Assembly (NCBI RefSeq): GCF_009793335.1
Contig: NZ_WING01000001.1
Location: 2,294,001-2,358,000, forward strand
DNA length: 64,000 bases
Source: Actinomadura sp. J1-007
GTDB lineage: Bacteria > Actinomycetota > Actinomycetes > Streptosporangiales > Streptosporangiaceae
Direction: 5' to 3'
This document shows, one piece after another, positions 52,476 to 61,558 of this stretch. Below the pieces are notes generated by a model, which saw only the letters and a program-made list of their open reading frames with translations, searched no databases and was not told the origin of the DNA. A program made the translations under genes and the position numbers. Position 1 is the stretch's first letter, and each line of letters begins with the position of its first letter.

Positions 52476-52517
52476 AGCGAAGAATCATCGCACGCGTTGC
52501 CGCTACGATTTGCGGCC

Positions 52518-54347
52518 ATGTCTGGTCTTGCGGCGTTGTCCGGTGTCGCGGCTTTGCGCCGTCCGCGGGCGGCGGCCGCGTCCCTGGTCCTGGCCGCCGC
52601 CCTCGTCCCCCTGACCGCCTCCCCGTCCCCCGCCGCGTCCGGCCCCGCTGAGCCCGGCCCCGCCGGCGCTGGTCCGGCCGCGCCCGGCCCTCACGCGGCC
52701 CGTTCCGCGGCGCCGGGCGGCCAGGACGAGCGGGTACTCAAGGACGAGGTCGTCCTCCGGACGGGCTCGGGCGGTGTCGTGCGCGTACGCGAGACGATCG
52801 CGTACCGGTTCGCGGGCCAGAAGGGGTTCAGCCGGCGGTTCGTCACGCGCACGCACGACAGCGTCACCGAGGACCGCGTCTACGAGCTGGGCGGCCTGCG
52901 CGCGTCCAGCCCCGACGGCGGCCCGACCAAGGTCACCTCGTCCGAGTCGGGCACCCGCACCACCGTGAAGGTCACCGGGAGCGGCGTGCTGGACGGGCGC
53001 CGCACGGTCGTCCTGGAGTACGACCTGCGCGGCGCGATCACCCCGAGGGGCGCGGCGGAGGAGCTGCGCTGGGCGGCCGTCGGCGGCTGGAAGGTCCCGG
53101 TGGACGAGGCGCGCGCGACCGTGGACGGCGGCACGACGATCCGCGACGTCAACTGCTTCGCGGGCCCGTACGACAGCGCGATCGGCTGCACGCAGTACTA
53201 CACCAACCACACCCGCACGCAGGGGATCTTCACCCAGCAGCAGCTCCTGCCCGGCGAGTACCTGACGGTCGTCGCGGGCCTGCCCGCCGGGACGACCAAG
53301 GGCCGTCCGATCTACGAGCGGCGGCACACGGTCGCGACCGCGTTCTCGGTGAACGGCGTGACCGGCGCCGCGCTGCTCGGCCTGCTCGTCCTGCTCGGCG
53401 GCGGGCTGCTCGCGCTCTACCTGCTGCGCGGCCGGGACGCCCGGGTGGTCGGCAGGCGCGCCGCCGAGGGCGACCAGGCCCCGGTCGCGGGCGCCGGGTT
53501 CGAGCCGCCGGACGGCGTGCGGCCCGGCCAGATCGGCACGCTCATCGACGAGCAGGCCGACGTGATCGACGTCACCGCCACGATCGTCGACCTCGCCGTC
53601 CGCGGCTACCTGCTGATCGAGGAGGAGGACCGCGCCGCGACCGGCCGCCTCGACTGGACGCTGCGCCGCCTGGACCGCCCGTCCGGCGAGCTGCTGCCGT
53701 ACGAGCGCACGCTGCTGGACGCGCTGCTCACCGCCCCGGACGGCGCGCCGCGCGACGCGGTAAAGCTGTCGGAGCTCGGCGGGACGTTCAGCACCAGGCT
53801 CGCCCAGGTGCGGTCGGCGATGTACGACGACGTGGTCAAGCAGGGCTGGTTCGCGCGGCGGCCCGACACCGTGCGCTCCCGCTGGACCGTCGCCGGGCTC
53901 GCGCTCACCGTGCTCGGCGTCGCCGGGACCGTCGCGCTCGCGCTGCTCACCGACTACGCCCTCGTCGGCCTCGCCGTGATCATCGCGGGCGCCGCGCTCG
54001 CGTACGGCGGCCAGTACATGCCCGCCAAGACCGCGCGCGGCGCGACCGTCCTCGCGCACACGATCGGCTTCCGCGCGTTCCTCGAACGCGGCACGCTGCC
54101 CGACGACGACCTCGCGTCCCGCCAGCGGATCGCCCTGTTCTCCCGCTTCCTGCCGTACGCCGTCGTCTTCGACCTCGTCCCGAAGTGGGCCGAGACGGTC
54201 AAGGACGCGGGCGAACGCGCGCAGGGCGCCGACAACCTCTACTGGTACGAGGGGCCCGCCGAGTGGGACCTGTCCCGCTTCGCCGAGTCGATGCGGACGT
54301 TCACCCTCGCCACGTCCGGCTCGATCTCCCAGTCGCGCGGCCTCTAG
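52518..54347 (+). CDS. DUF2207 membrane protein
   Basis: 609 residues from ATG at 52518. Signal sequence (AAAASLVLAAALVPLTASPS), a Pro/Ala linker, an extracytoplasmic DUF2207 domain (about 70-290, starting VLKDEVVLRTGSGGVVRVRE and with a CFAGPYDSAIGC Cys pair), a membrane helix (GAALLGLLVLLGGGLLALYL), a cytoplasmic part with DVTATIVDLAVRGYLLIEEE, and two further helices. No SD; TACGAT (52504-52509) ends eight bases before the ATG. Function unknown. Confidence 0.87.
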   Translation: MSGLAALSGVAALRRPRAAAASLVLAAALVPLTASPSPAASGPAEPGPAGAGPAAPGPHAARSAAPGGQDERVLKDEVVLRTGSGGVVRVRETIAYRFAGQKGFSRRFVTRTHDSVTEDRVYELGGLRASSPDGGPTKVTSSESGTRTTVKVTGSGVLDGRRTVVLEYDLRGAITPRGAAEELRWAAVGGWKVPVDEARATVDGGTTIRDVNCFAGPYDSAIGCTQYYTNHTRTQGIFTQQQLLPGEYLTVVAGLPAGTTKGRPIYERRHTVATAFSVNGVTGAALLGLLVLLGGGLLALYLLRGRDARVVGRRAAEGDQAPVAGAGFEPPDGVRPGQIGTLIDEQADVIDVTATIVDLAVRGYLLIEEEDRAATGRLDWTLRRLDRPSGELLPYERTLLDALLTAPDGAPRDAVKLSELGGTFSTRLAQVRSAMYDDVVKQGWFARRPDTVRSRWTVAGLALTVLGVAGTVALALLTDYALVGLAVIIAGAALAYGGQYMPAKTARGATVLAHTIGFRAFLERGTLPDDDLASRQRIALFSRFLPYAVVFDLVPKWAETVKDAGERAQGADNLYWYEGPAEWDLSRFAESMRTFTLATSGSISQSRGL

Positions 54348-54352
54348 CGGAC

Positions 54353-54398
54353 GGCGCGCGGCGGCGCGGCCGAACGGCGCGCGGCGGCGCGGCGGAAC
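54353..54398. repeat. Two 23-bp tandem GC repeats after the DUF2207 gene
   Basis: Units at 54353-54375 and 54376-54398 differ at one base (core GGCGCGCGGCGGCGCGG); a partial third follows. Confidence 0.65.
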
Positions 54399-54491
54399 GG
54401 CGGCGCGCCCGCCGCGCTGTGGGCGGCCTCACCGCCGCGCAGGGTTGAACCCCTCCACCCGGGTAGGGGCTCGGGCGAGGAGGTGACCCGA

Positions 54492-54704
54492 ATGCTCGCG
54501 GAGGCATCCCCCGTCGGGGACACGTACCTGCTGATCATCGGCCCGATCGTGGTCGCGCTGGCCATCGTGCTGTGGATCACCATGACCATCCGCGCGGCCA
54601 AGAGGCGCGCCCGCGCCGACAAGGCCCGCGACACGCTGCCCCACCGCGGACCGGTCCAGGGCGGAGTCATCGAAGGCAGCCCGTCCCAGCGCCGTCCTTC
54701 CTAG
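54492..54704 (+). CDS. Small single-pass membrane protein, paralogue of the one at 57023
   Basis: 70 residues from ATG 54492 (AGGAGGTGA upstream); GTG 54483 is inside the SD. MLAEASPVGDTYLLIIGPI, one helix to about residue 33, then a basic region (RAAKRRARADKAR) and HRGPVQGG. It shares PVGD, GPI and HRGPVQGG at the same places with the protein at 57023-57382. Unknown function. The two genes flank a GntR-MFS pair. Confidence 0.7.
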   Translation: MLAEASPVGDTYLLIIGPIVVALAIVLWITMTIRAAKRRARADKARDTLPHRGPVQGGVIEGSPSQRRPS

Positions 54705-54748
54705 CGACCCCCGGCCTCGTGTGAAAGGCCCCGGCCGCGCGGAACGCT

Positions 54749-54789
54749 CCCGCGGTGGCCGCTGAGTCCCCTCCCAGGGCCACCGCGGG
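54749..54789. terminator. Terminator after the small membrane protein gene
   Basis: Perfect 12-bp arms CCCGCGGTGGCC (54749-54760) and GGCCACCGCGGG (54778-54789). Confidence 0.75.
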
Positions 54790-54819
54790 CCCCGCGGCCA
54801 GGGCCGTTTGCCCTCCTTC

Positions 54820-54842
54820 AGTAAGATGTCTGACGTCTTACT
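54820..54842. promoter_or_regulatory. Operator of the GntR-MFS unit
   Basis: A 23-bp near-perfect dyad: left half AGTAAGATGTC (54820-54830), centre T, right half GACGTCTTACT (54832-54842); 10 of 11 pairs match, with a GTC-T-GAC core as in FadR-type GntR sites. It ends 13 bases before the GTG of the regulator, so it is an autorepression site. Confidence 0.75.
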
Positions 54843-54855
54843 CAAGGAGGTTGCT

Positions 54856-55572
54856 GTGGCACTGAGCCCGATACCGGGCGGTTCGACCGTGGACGCCGTG
54901 CTCGACCAGCTCCAGTCCGAGGTCAGCGGGGGGACGTGGCGGGTCGGCGACCGCATCCCCGCCGAGCTGGACCTGGCCGCGCGCCTCGGCGTCAGCCGTC
55001 CTGCCGTCCGCGAGGCGATCCGCGCGCTGTCCCACGTCGGGGTGCTGGAGGTGCGGCGGGGGGACGGCACGTACGTGCGCAGCAGCGCCGACCCGCGGCC
55101 GCTCTTCCGCGACATGGCGCGGGCCACCGCCCGGGACGTGTTCGAAGTGCAGCTCGCCTACGACGTGCAGGCCGCCAGGCTCGCCGCGCGCCGCCGCACG
55201 GAGCAGGACATCGAACACCTTGAGGAGCTGCTCCGCGTACGCGACGAGACGAAGGAGGCGGAGGCGTTCGGCGAGGCGGACGCGCGCTTCCACCTGAGGA
55301 TCGCGGAGGCGACCCGCAATCCCGTGCTGATCGAGTCCTGCCGGTTCTTCAAGGACCGGCTGCGCGACTCGATGCGCGCGATCCGGCTGGACGAGCAGGT
55401 CCCCGAGGCGGGGCCCGAGGCGCACCGGGCGGTGCTGGACGCCGTCATCGCGCGCGACGCCGAGGCCGCCGCCCGCGCCGCCGCGGCCGTGGTCGAGCCC
55501 ACCCTCGCCGTCGTGACCGCGCTGGTGGAGCGGGACGAGGCCGCCGCCCGCGACCGCGGGGCGGGACGGTGA
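54856..55572 (+). CDS. GntR-family (FadR subfamily) regulator
   Basis: 238 residues from GTG 54856 (AGGAGGT upstream). wHTH: GGTWRVGDRIPAELDLAARL, GVSRPAVREAIRALSHVGVL, EVRRGDGTYVRSS; then the FCD ligand domain with metal-site residues in ADARFHLRIAEATRNP and AGPEAHRAVLDAVIARD. Overlaps the MFS gene (GTGA), its likely target. Confidence 0.92.
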   Translation: MALSPIPGGSTVDAVLDQLQSEVSGGTWRVGDRIPAELDLAARLGVSRPAVREAIRALSHVGVLEVRRGDGTYVRSSADPRPLFRDMARATARDVFEVQLAYDVQAARLAARRRTEQDIEHLEELLRVRDETKEAEAFGEADARFHLRIAEATRNPVLIESCRFFKDRLRDSMRAIRLDEQVPEAGPEAHRAVLDAVIARDAEAAARAAAAVVEPTLAVVTALVERDEAAARDRGAGR

Positions 55573-56840
55573 GCGCCCGGCGTACGGTCCTGGCCGCCCA
55601 GCTCGCGCTGATCGTCCTGGTCGCGCTGAACCTGCGGCCCGCGGTCACGGCCGTCGGCCCGCTGCTCACCCAGATCCGGGACGACTTCCACCTGTCCGGC
55701 ACGGCGGCGGGGGCGCTGACCACGCTGCCGCTGGCGTTCTTCGGCTCGTACGGGCTGCTCGCGGCGTTCCTGCGGCGCACGCCGAGGGCCGAGACGCTGC
55801 TGGTGACCGGGATGGCACTGCTGATCGCGGGGCTGCTGCTGCGGCTGCTGGACGCGCCGTTCATGCTGTTCGCCGGGTCGCTGGTGGCGGGGATCGCGAT
55901 CAGCGTCGGCAACATCGCGATGCCGACGATCATCAAGCGGGACCATCCGGGGTCGATCACCAAGGTGACGGCGGTCTACTCGGTCGCGGTGACGGTCGGC
56001 GCGTCGGTGTCGTCCGGGATCGCGGTGCCGGTGCAGGACGCGCTCGGCTCGTCCTGGCGGCTGCCGCTCGCCCTGCTGGTGATCCCGGCCGCGCTCGCCG
56101 CGGCGGCGTGGCTGCCGCGAGCGCTGCGCGGGCGCCACACGGCGGGCGCGGCGGGCGCGGCGGGTACGACGGGCGCGGCGGGGGCGCGGCCGGCCACGGC
56201 GACCGGCCGGGCGTCGCGGCGGGTGGCCGCCCAGGTGTGGCGGTCGGGGCTCGCGTGGCAGGTCACGGTGTTCATGGGCGTGCAGTCGCTGCTGGCGTAC
56301 GTGGTGATCGGCTGGGTGCCGACGCTCTGCCAGGACCGGGGCCTCAGCGAGTCGGCCTCCGGGTACGCGCTCGCCATGATCAGCCTGCTCCAGGCCGTCG
56401 GATCGCTCGCGGTGCCGCTGCTGGAGCGGTGGACGCGCGACCAGCGGCCCCTGGTCGCGCTCACGGTGGTGCTGTGCCTGATCGGGTTCGCGGGGGTCGC
56501 GTGGGCGCCGATCGGCTCGGTCTGGCTGTGGACGGTGGTCCTCGGCATCGGGCAGGGCATCGGGTTCGCCGCGGCGCTGTCGTTCATCGGGCTGCGGGCC
56601 CACGACGCGCAGGTGGCCGCGCAGCTCTCCGGGATGGCGCAGGGCACCGGCTACCTGATCGCGGCGGTCGGGCCGCTCGCGATCGGCGCGATCCACGACG
56701 CGACGGGCGGCTGGACGCTCCCGATGATCGTCGTGCTGGCGATCACGGCCGCGCTGGCGGTCCCCGGGATGTCGGCCGGACGCAACCGCACGGTCGGCGC
56801 CCCCGGCCCGGCCCCCGAGCCGGAACTGGCGGCCACTTGA
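55569..56840 (+). CDS. MFS transporter, CynX/NimT (cyanate/nitroimidazole) family
   Basis: 423 residues, 12 membrane segments. Typical N-terminus LALIVLVALNLRPAVTAVGP, LTTLPLAFFGSYGLLAAFLR; centre loop with Gly/Ala/Thr repeats (TAGAAGAAGTTGAAGARPAT); second half WQVTVFMGVQSLLAYVVIGW. The family exports or imports small anions and drugs. Co-transcribed with the GntR regulator. Confidence 0.9.
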   Translation: MSARRTVLAAQLALIVLVALNLRPAVTAVGPLLTQIRDDFHLSGTAAGALTTLPLAFFGSYGLLAAFLRRTPRAETLLVTGMALLIAGLLLRLLDAPFMLFAGSLVAGIAISVGNIAMPTIIKRDHPGSITKVTAVYSVAVTVGASVSSGIAVPVQDALGSSWRLPLALLVIPAALAAAAWLPRALRGRHTAGAAGAAGTTGAAGARPATATGRASRRVAAQVWRSGLAWQVTVFMGVQSLLAYVVIGWVPTLCQDRGLSESASGYALAMISLLQAVGSLAVPLLERWTRDQRPLVALTVVLCLIGFAGVAWAPIGSVWLWTVVLGIGQGIGFAAALSFIGLRAHDAQVAAQLSGMAQGTGYLIAAVGPLAIGAIHDATGGWTLPMIVVLAITAALAVPGMSAGRNRTVGAPGPAPEPELAAT

Positions 56841-56866
56841 CCCGTCCTGGCCTTCCGTTGCGGCTC

Positions 56867-56895
56867 CCCTCCCGGACCTTCCAGGTTCGGGAGGG
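56867..56895. terminator. Terminator after the MFS gene
   Basis: 13-bp stem CCCTCCCGGACCT / AGGTTCGGGAGGG (one G-T pair) with a three-base loop. Confidence 0.8.
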
Positions 56896-57022
56896 AATGC
56901 GCATATCGCGGTAAAGCCGCTCGGCGGCCCGGTTCCCGGCCGAACGGGACGGGCACGACATCTCCGTACATTGACGGCTTCGTCCGTTCAATGCGGAATG
57001 CCCCGATCAGGAGGTGAATCCT

Positions 57023-57382
57023 GTGAGCGCGCGGATCCTGGCCGAGACAGCGCCCGTCGGCGACAACGCGATCCTGTGGGTCGGCCCCATCATCATCGCG
57101 GCGTCGCTGGTCGTCTGGCTGGTGCTGACGGTGACGGCCTCGTTCAAGCGGATCCATCCGGAACGGCGGATGGACCAGTCGACGCACCGCGGCCCCGTCC
57201 AGGGCGGCTTCTACACGTACTGGACGGGAATGTTCTCCCACAGCTATCCGCCGGGCGAGGTGACCGGCCTCGGCAGAGCCCGGCAGGACGAGAAGGACCG
57301 GAAGTCGGGCGCCGAACGAGCCGAAGCGCAAAGGGACGTGGGCCGCGAGGTCGGCAGGGAGCGCACCCCGACGTCCGTGTGA
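57023..57382 (+). CDS. Small single-pass membrane protein, paralogue of the one at 54492
   Basis: 119 residues from GTG 57023 (AGGAGGTGA upstream; GTG 57014 is inside the SD). SARILAETAPVGDNAILWVG, PIIIAASLVVWLVLTVTASF as the helix, HRGPVQGGFYTYWTGMF, and a charged tail (GAERAEAQRDVGREVGRE) absent in the shorter paralogue. Unknown function. Confidence 0.7.
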   Translation: MSARILAETAPVGDNAILWVGPIIIAASLVVWLVLTVTASFKRIHPERRMDQSTHRGPVQGGFYTYWTGMFSHSYPPGEVTGLGRARQDEKDRKSGAERAEAQRDVGREVGRERTPTSV

Positions 57383-57418
57383 GGCCGTAGCCGGAGCGCC
57401 GCGCGCCGCCCGCCCCGT

Positions 57419-58396
57419 TCAGATGGTGAAGACGTCCGGGGCGGGACGGATGGCGCCGACGATCGCCTCACCGCCGTTCAGCCGGACGACCGACAGCTCG
57501 TCCAGCGCGGCGCTGTCGGCGCCGGGCACGGCGTCGATGCCGAGGGCCCGCAGGAGCGCGACGGTCACCGGCGTACGGGCCCGCATCGCACCGTCGTCGA
57601 TCTTGATGGCGCCCGCCCGCCCGTCCGCGTGGGCGAACGCGTCCACGCCCTCGGCCCCGCACTTGACCAGCAGGCCGGGGACGGCGTCCATCAGCCGCCG
57701 CTCCTCGCGCCGCGTCCCCGACGTCCACTCCGGGTGCGCGCGCATCGCGTCGGCGACGCGCCGTTCGGGCGTGCCGGGCGCGGCGAGGACCAGCGCGCGG
57801 AACGCCCGCGCGACCCCGGTGGCGGACACCGCGAACAGCGGCGCGCCGCAGCCGTCCACCCCCGCCGCGGCGGGCGGCTCCCCGGTGAGGTCCTCCACCG
57901 CGTCCCGTACGGCGCGCTGGAGCGGATGATCGGGCTCCAGGTACGTCGCGGTGGGCCATCCGGCCGCGACGCACGCCGCGAGCATCCCGGCGTGCTTGCC
58001 GGAGCAGTTCATCCGCGCGCGCGACCGGCCGCCGCCGGTCCGCGCGACCTCCAGCCCGACCTCCGGGTCCAGCGGCCACGTCGCCGGGCAGCGCAGCGCG
58101 GCGGCGCTCAGCCCGGCGCCGGCGAGGATCTTCTCCGCGCCCTCGACGTGGAAGTCCTCGCCGGAGTGGCTGCCCGCGGCGAGCGCGAGCAGCTCCCCGT
58201 CGAGGTCCAGCCCGGCGCGGAGCATCGCGACCGCCTGCATCGGCTTGTTGGCCGAACGCGGGAAGATCGGCTCGTCGGGCGTCCCCGCGCGGACCGCGAC
58301 CGCGCCGTCCGCGGCGAGCCCGGCGGCCGAGCCCCGGTGCCGCGACTCCACGAAGCCGGAACGTTCCACCTCGACCAGCACCGGGTTGGTCTCCAC
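57419..58396 (-). CDS. L-asparaginase, Rhizobium etli AnsA (ReAV) type
   Basis: 325 residues from GTG 58396 (GGAGG upstream); GTG 58417 is an alternative. With this start the SxxK pair falls at Ser48-Lys51 (FPRSANKPMQAVAM), the numbering of R. etli asparaginase. Other active-site and zinc residues: Cys and Lys in RMNCSGKHAGMLAACV, Cys in GVDGCGAPLFAVSATG; SHSGEDFHVEGAEKIL is also conserved. Hydrolyses asparagine to aspartate and ammonia. Stands alone next to the BKACE gene. Confidence 0.9.
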   Translation of the reverse strand: METNPVLVEVERSGFVESRHRGSAAGLAADGAVAVRAGTPDEPIFPRSANKPMQAVAMLRAGLDLDGELLALAAGSHSGEDFHVEGAEKILAGAGLSAAALRCPATWPLDPEVGLEVARTGGGRSRARMNCSGKHAGMLAACVAAGWPTATYLEPDHPLQRAVRDAVEDLTGEPPAAAGVDGCGAPLFAVSATGVARAFRALVLAAPGTPERRVADAMRAHPEWTSGTRREERRLMDAVPGLLVKCGAEGVDAFAHADGRAGAIKIDDGAMRARTPVTVALLRALGIDAVPGADSAALDELSVVRLNGGEAIVGAIRPAPDVFTI

Positions 58397-58501
58397 CGCG
58401 CCGCCTCCGCGTTCCACCGGGCCCCCTCCGCGCCTCGCACGACGATCACTTCCACCCTACGTACCGCGCGCGCCCGGGGACGCACCGGCGGGCGCGCACG
58501 G

Positions 58502-59329
58502 TCAGCGCGGGCGGACGCCGAGGAGCGCGCGGGCCTCGGCGGCCCGCATGGGCGGGCGCTGGGCGAGCGCGGCGGCGGCAGCGGCGCGCTCGACGAGCTG
58601 CGCGTTGGCCGTCACCGGCTCGCCCTTGGCGAGGGTCAGCGTGTCCTCCATGCCGACGCGCAGGTGCCCGCCCGCCGACAGCGCGGCGAACATGACCGGC
58701 AGGCTCGTACGCCCGATGCCCGTCGCCGACCAGGACGCGCCGTCCGGCAGTCCCGCCACGGCGGCGACGAGCGTGCGCGCGTCGCCCGCCATCCCGCCCG
58801 GCACGCCCATCACCAGGTCGCAGTGCACGTGCCCGCCGAACGGCGGACCGTACTTGTCGAGCAGCCGGTTGAGCGCGGCGACCTGCCCGAGGTCGAACAG
58901 TTCGAACTCCGGGACGATCTCCATCTCCTGCGTGCGCCGGTACAGCTCCACCATGAACGGCCACGGGTTCATGAAGACCTCGTCGCCGAAGTTGACCGTC
59001 CCGCAGGTGAGCGAGCAGCCGTCCGGGTCGGCCTCCAGCACGCGGAGCCGGTCCTCGTACGGATCGGTGACCGCGCCCCCGGTGGACAGCTGCACGATCA
59101 GACCCGTGCTCTCCCGCAGCGCCTGAACGGTGTCGCGCAGCAGGAAGAGGTCGAGCGTCGGTTTCGCGTCGTCGTCGCGGATGTGGACGTGGACGACGGC
59201 CGCACCGGCCGCCTCGCACTCCTTGGCCGTCTGGACCAGTTCATCGAGGGTGACGGGCAGGGCCGGGACATCCGCCTTGGCGGACTCCGCGCCCGTGGGC
59301 GCCACCGTGATGAGCGTCGTTGCTCCCAT
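58502..59329 (-). CDS. BKACE-family beta-keto acid cleavage enzyme
   Basis: 275 residues. DUF849/BKACE TIM barrel using zinc to cleave a beta-keto acid with acetyl-CoA (Kce is the 3-keto-5-aminohexanoate member). VVHVHIRDDDAKPTLDLFLL carries two zinc His, IVQLSTGG, FELFDLGQVAALNRLLDKYG, and GGHVHCDLVMGVPGGMAGD. The substrate group cannot be told by eye. Fourteen to twenty bases separate it from the divergent dtd gene. CATTCT on the minus strand ends seven bases before the ATG. Confidence 0.88.
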   Translation of the reverse strand: MGATTLITVAPTGAESAKADVPALPVTLDELVQTAKECEAAGAAVVHVHIRDDDAKPTLDLFLLRDTVQALRESTGLIVQLSTGGAVTDPYEDRLRVLEADPDGCSLTCGTVNFGDEVFMNPWPFMVELYRRTQEMEIVPEFELFDLGQVAALNRLLDKYGPPFGGHVHCDLVMGVPGGMAGDARTLVAAVAGLPDGASWSATGIGRTSLPVMFAALSAGGHLRVGMEDTLTLAKGEPVTANAQLVERAAAAAALAQRPPMRAAEARALLGVRPR

Positions 59330-59349
59330 AGGCGGCAGAATGCATGGTC

Positions 59350-59775
59350 ATGCGTGCAGTAGTCCAGAGGGCGAGCCGGGCGAGCGTCACGGTCGACGGC
59401 CGCGTGGTGGGTGCGATCGAGGGGCCGGGCCTGCTGGTCCTGGTCGGCGTGACCCACGACGACACCGAACGGCAGGCGAAGCGGATGGCCGCCAAACTGT
59501 GGGGCCTGCGGATCCTGGAGGACGAGAAGTCCTGCTCGGACCTGAACGCCCCGCTGCTCGTCGTCAGCCAGTTCACCCTGTACGGCGACGCCCGCAAAGG
59601 CCGCCGCCCCACGTGGACCGCCGCCGCCCCCGGCCCGGTCGCCGAACCGCTCGTGAACGCCGTCGTGGACGAGCTCCGTTCTCTGGGCGCGAAGGTCGAG
59701 ACGGGCGTGTTCGGCGCCGACATGAAGGTCTCCCTGACCAACGACGGCCCCATCACCCTGATCCTCGACATCTGA
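59350..59775 (+). CDS. dtd: D-aminoacyl-tRNA deacylase
   Basis: 141 residues from ATG 59350 ([20 protein letters not shown]); ATG 59344 would add two residues. DTD fold with [17 protein letters not shown] (SQFTLY, catalytic) and [11 protein letters not shown] (the Gly-Pro motif, here NDGP-I-T). Removes D-amino acids and glycine from tRNA. Confidence 0.95.
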   Translation: MRAVVQRASRASVTVDGRVVGAIEGPGLLVLVGVTHDDTERQAKRMAAKLWGLRILEDEKSCSDLNAPLLVVSQFTLYGDARKGRRPTWTAAAPGPVAEPLVNAVVDELRSLGAKVETGVFGADMKVSLTNDGPITLILDI

Positions 59776-59802
59776 TCCTGGTTTTGGGCCTGGCGACGAG
59801 GG

Positions 59803-60405
59803 TCAGCCGAAGCCGTAGACCATGCCGACGATGGTGACCACCGTGCCCGCCGCGGCGAGCAGGATCAGCACGCGGTCGGCCTGCGCGAGCCGTCCGCGAA
59901 CGGCGGGCGAGAAGACGACCACCCCCGTGTCCCGTTCGTTCGCCCGGCCGCTCGCCGCCCGCCCGTCGGGCGACCTCTGCGGCGGCGTGCCCGGCGCGTC
60001 GGACATGGCCGCGCCGGTAGGCGTGGGAGCCGGCGCGGTGGGACGCTGCGCAGAACGGTCCCGGAACGGGTTGCGCATCCCCACCAGACGCCACAGCCCG
60101 TCGTTCTTGACCTGCTGGTGCCGGGATGTGCAGGCGAACAGGCGTCCGCGCACGGGTTCCCTGCACGAGAAGCCCTGGCGGGTCATCACGCGGCAGATCG
60201 TCGGAACGAGCAGGAACTCGTACAGGCACCAGCCCAAAAGCCCGATCAGCGCGACCCGCCAGGAGTGCAGCAGGTAGGCGCCGACGGCCAGCACGGCGAA
60301 CGCCCCCCACCAGACCAGCGCCGACTCCCTGCGGCGGCGGCGCCGGCGGCCCATGGCGCTCTTCCTCGCGAGCGGCGGTTCGTCGTTCCCCAGGTTCGCA
60401 ACCAT
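59803..60405 (-). CDS. Conserved membrane protein of unknown function
   Basis: 200 residues; ATG 60354 ([20 protein letters not shown]) is an alternative start. Two helices near the N-terminus (ALVWWGAFAVLAVGAYLL, VALIGLLGWCLYEFLLVPTI), a central loop with two Cys (GFSCREP and LFACTSRHQQV), a Pro/Ala-rich disordered stretch and a last helix (VLILLAAAGTVVTIVGMVYG). No family recognised. Confidence 0.7.
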   Translation of the reverse strand: MVANLGNDEPPLARKSAMGRRRRRRRESALVWWGAFAVLAVGAYLLHSWRVALIGLLGWCLYEFLLVPTICRVMTRQGFSCREPVRGRLFACTSRHQQVKNDGLWRLVGMRNPFRDRSAQRPTAPAPTPTGAAMSDAPGTPPQRSPDGRAASGRANERDTGVVVFSPAVRGRLAQADRVLILLAAAGTVVTIVGMVYGFG

Positions 60406-60484
60406 CGGTAGGGACCCACCTTCCCCGGGCGGTGGCCGAACGGCTTCGTCTACGCGAGACGATTTTGCCCGGGTAAGGGGAGTT

Positions 60485-61474
60485 CTACGCCCGATTCCCC
60501 GCTGTGCGCCGGAGAGTGATCTTGGCGTTGCCGCCCGTCTCGGGCGACACCACGACCTCCTGCGCCGCGGCGACCCCGCCCGCGAGCAGCTCGGCGTCCA
60601 CCGGGACGTTCCGCTTCACCACGGCGAGCGCGACCGGCCCGAGCTCGTGGTGGCGGGCCGCCGAACCGACGAACCCGATCGTGCGGCCGCCGGGGATCTC
60701 CACCGGGTCGCCGTGCGCGGGCAGCCGGTCGACGCTGCCGTCCAGGTGCAGGAACACCAGGCGGCGCGGCGGCCGTCCGAGGTTGTGCACGCGCGCGACC
60801 GTCTCCTGCCCCCGGTAGCAGCCCTTGTCGAGGTGGACGGCGATGTCGATCAGCCCCGTCTCGTGCGGGATCGACCGGTGGTCGGTGTCCAGGCCGAACC
60901 TCGGCCGGTGCGCCGCGATCCGCAGCGCCTCGTACGCCCAGATCCCTGCGGGACGCGCCTTGCCGGGCAGGTCCGCGAGGGCGGAACGTTCGATGATCTG
61001 CGCGGTCCCGACGACGTCGTCGAGCGTCCGGACGGCCCCGAGGTCCTTCCCGGACGTCACGACCGCGTACCGCTCGGACACGTCCTCCACCTCGACGCGC
61101 AGCATGAACCGCATGCTGTCGAGGAACGCCGCCAGCGACTCGGCCGCGCCCGGCTCGACGTGGATCCACACCGCCTCGCCGTCGTCCACGAGATGGAGGT
61201 GGTGCTCGATGTGGCCCTTGATGTCGAGCAGCAGCGCCTGCGTCGTCTCGTGCGGCCGCAACGCGTTCAGATGCTGGCTCAGCAGGCTGTGCAGCCAGCT
61301 CAGCCGGTCCGGCCCCGTGACGCGGACCACGCCCCGGTTGCTCCGGTCGACGAACGCCTCGCCCGCCTCCAGGGCGCGCTGTTCCTGCGCCGGCTCCCCG
61401 TAGTGCGCCGCGACCTCCTGGTCGGGCGCGTCGGCGGCGACGGCTCCGGGCAACTCCAGCAACGGGCTCTTCAT
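60485..61474 (-). CDS. ygfZ: Folate-binding YgfZ/GcvT-like protein
   Basis: 329 residues from ATG 61474. Tetrahydrofolate-binding protein that helps Fe-S enzyme assembly. GcvT fold: FVDRSNRGVVRVTGPDRLSW, and the family motif KGCYRGQETVARVHNLGRPP (K-G-C-Y-x-G-Q-E). Followed downstream by a membrane protein and preceded by a minisatellite and a Fur-type regulator, an order also seen in Streptomyces. Confidence 0.92.
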   Translation of the reverse strand: MKSPLLELPGAVAADAPDQEVAAHYGEPAQEQRALEAGEAFVDRSNRGVVRVTGPDRLSWLHSLLSQHLNALRPHETTQALLLDIKGHIEHHLHLVDDGEAVWIHVEPGAAESLAAFLDSMRFMLRVEVEDVSERYAVVTSGKDLGAVRTLDDVVGTAQIIERSALADLPGKARPAGIWAYEALRIAAHRPRFGLDTDHRSIPHETGLIDIAVHLDKGCYRGQETVARVHNLGRPPRRLVFLHLDGSVDRLPAHGDPVEIPGGRTIGFVGSAARHHELGPVALAVVKRNVPVDAELLAGGVAAAQEVVVSPETGGNAKITLRRTAGNRA

Positions 61475-61558
61475 GCCGTCCAGCCTATGTCGCCCTCCCC
61501 CGAACCGTTCCTCCCCGCCCGCCCGGGCCTCACAGGCTGGTCGGCCGGGTCGGCCCGC

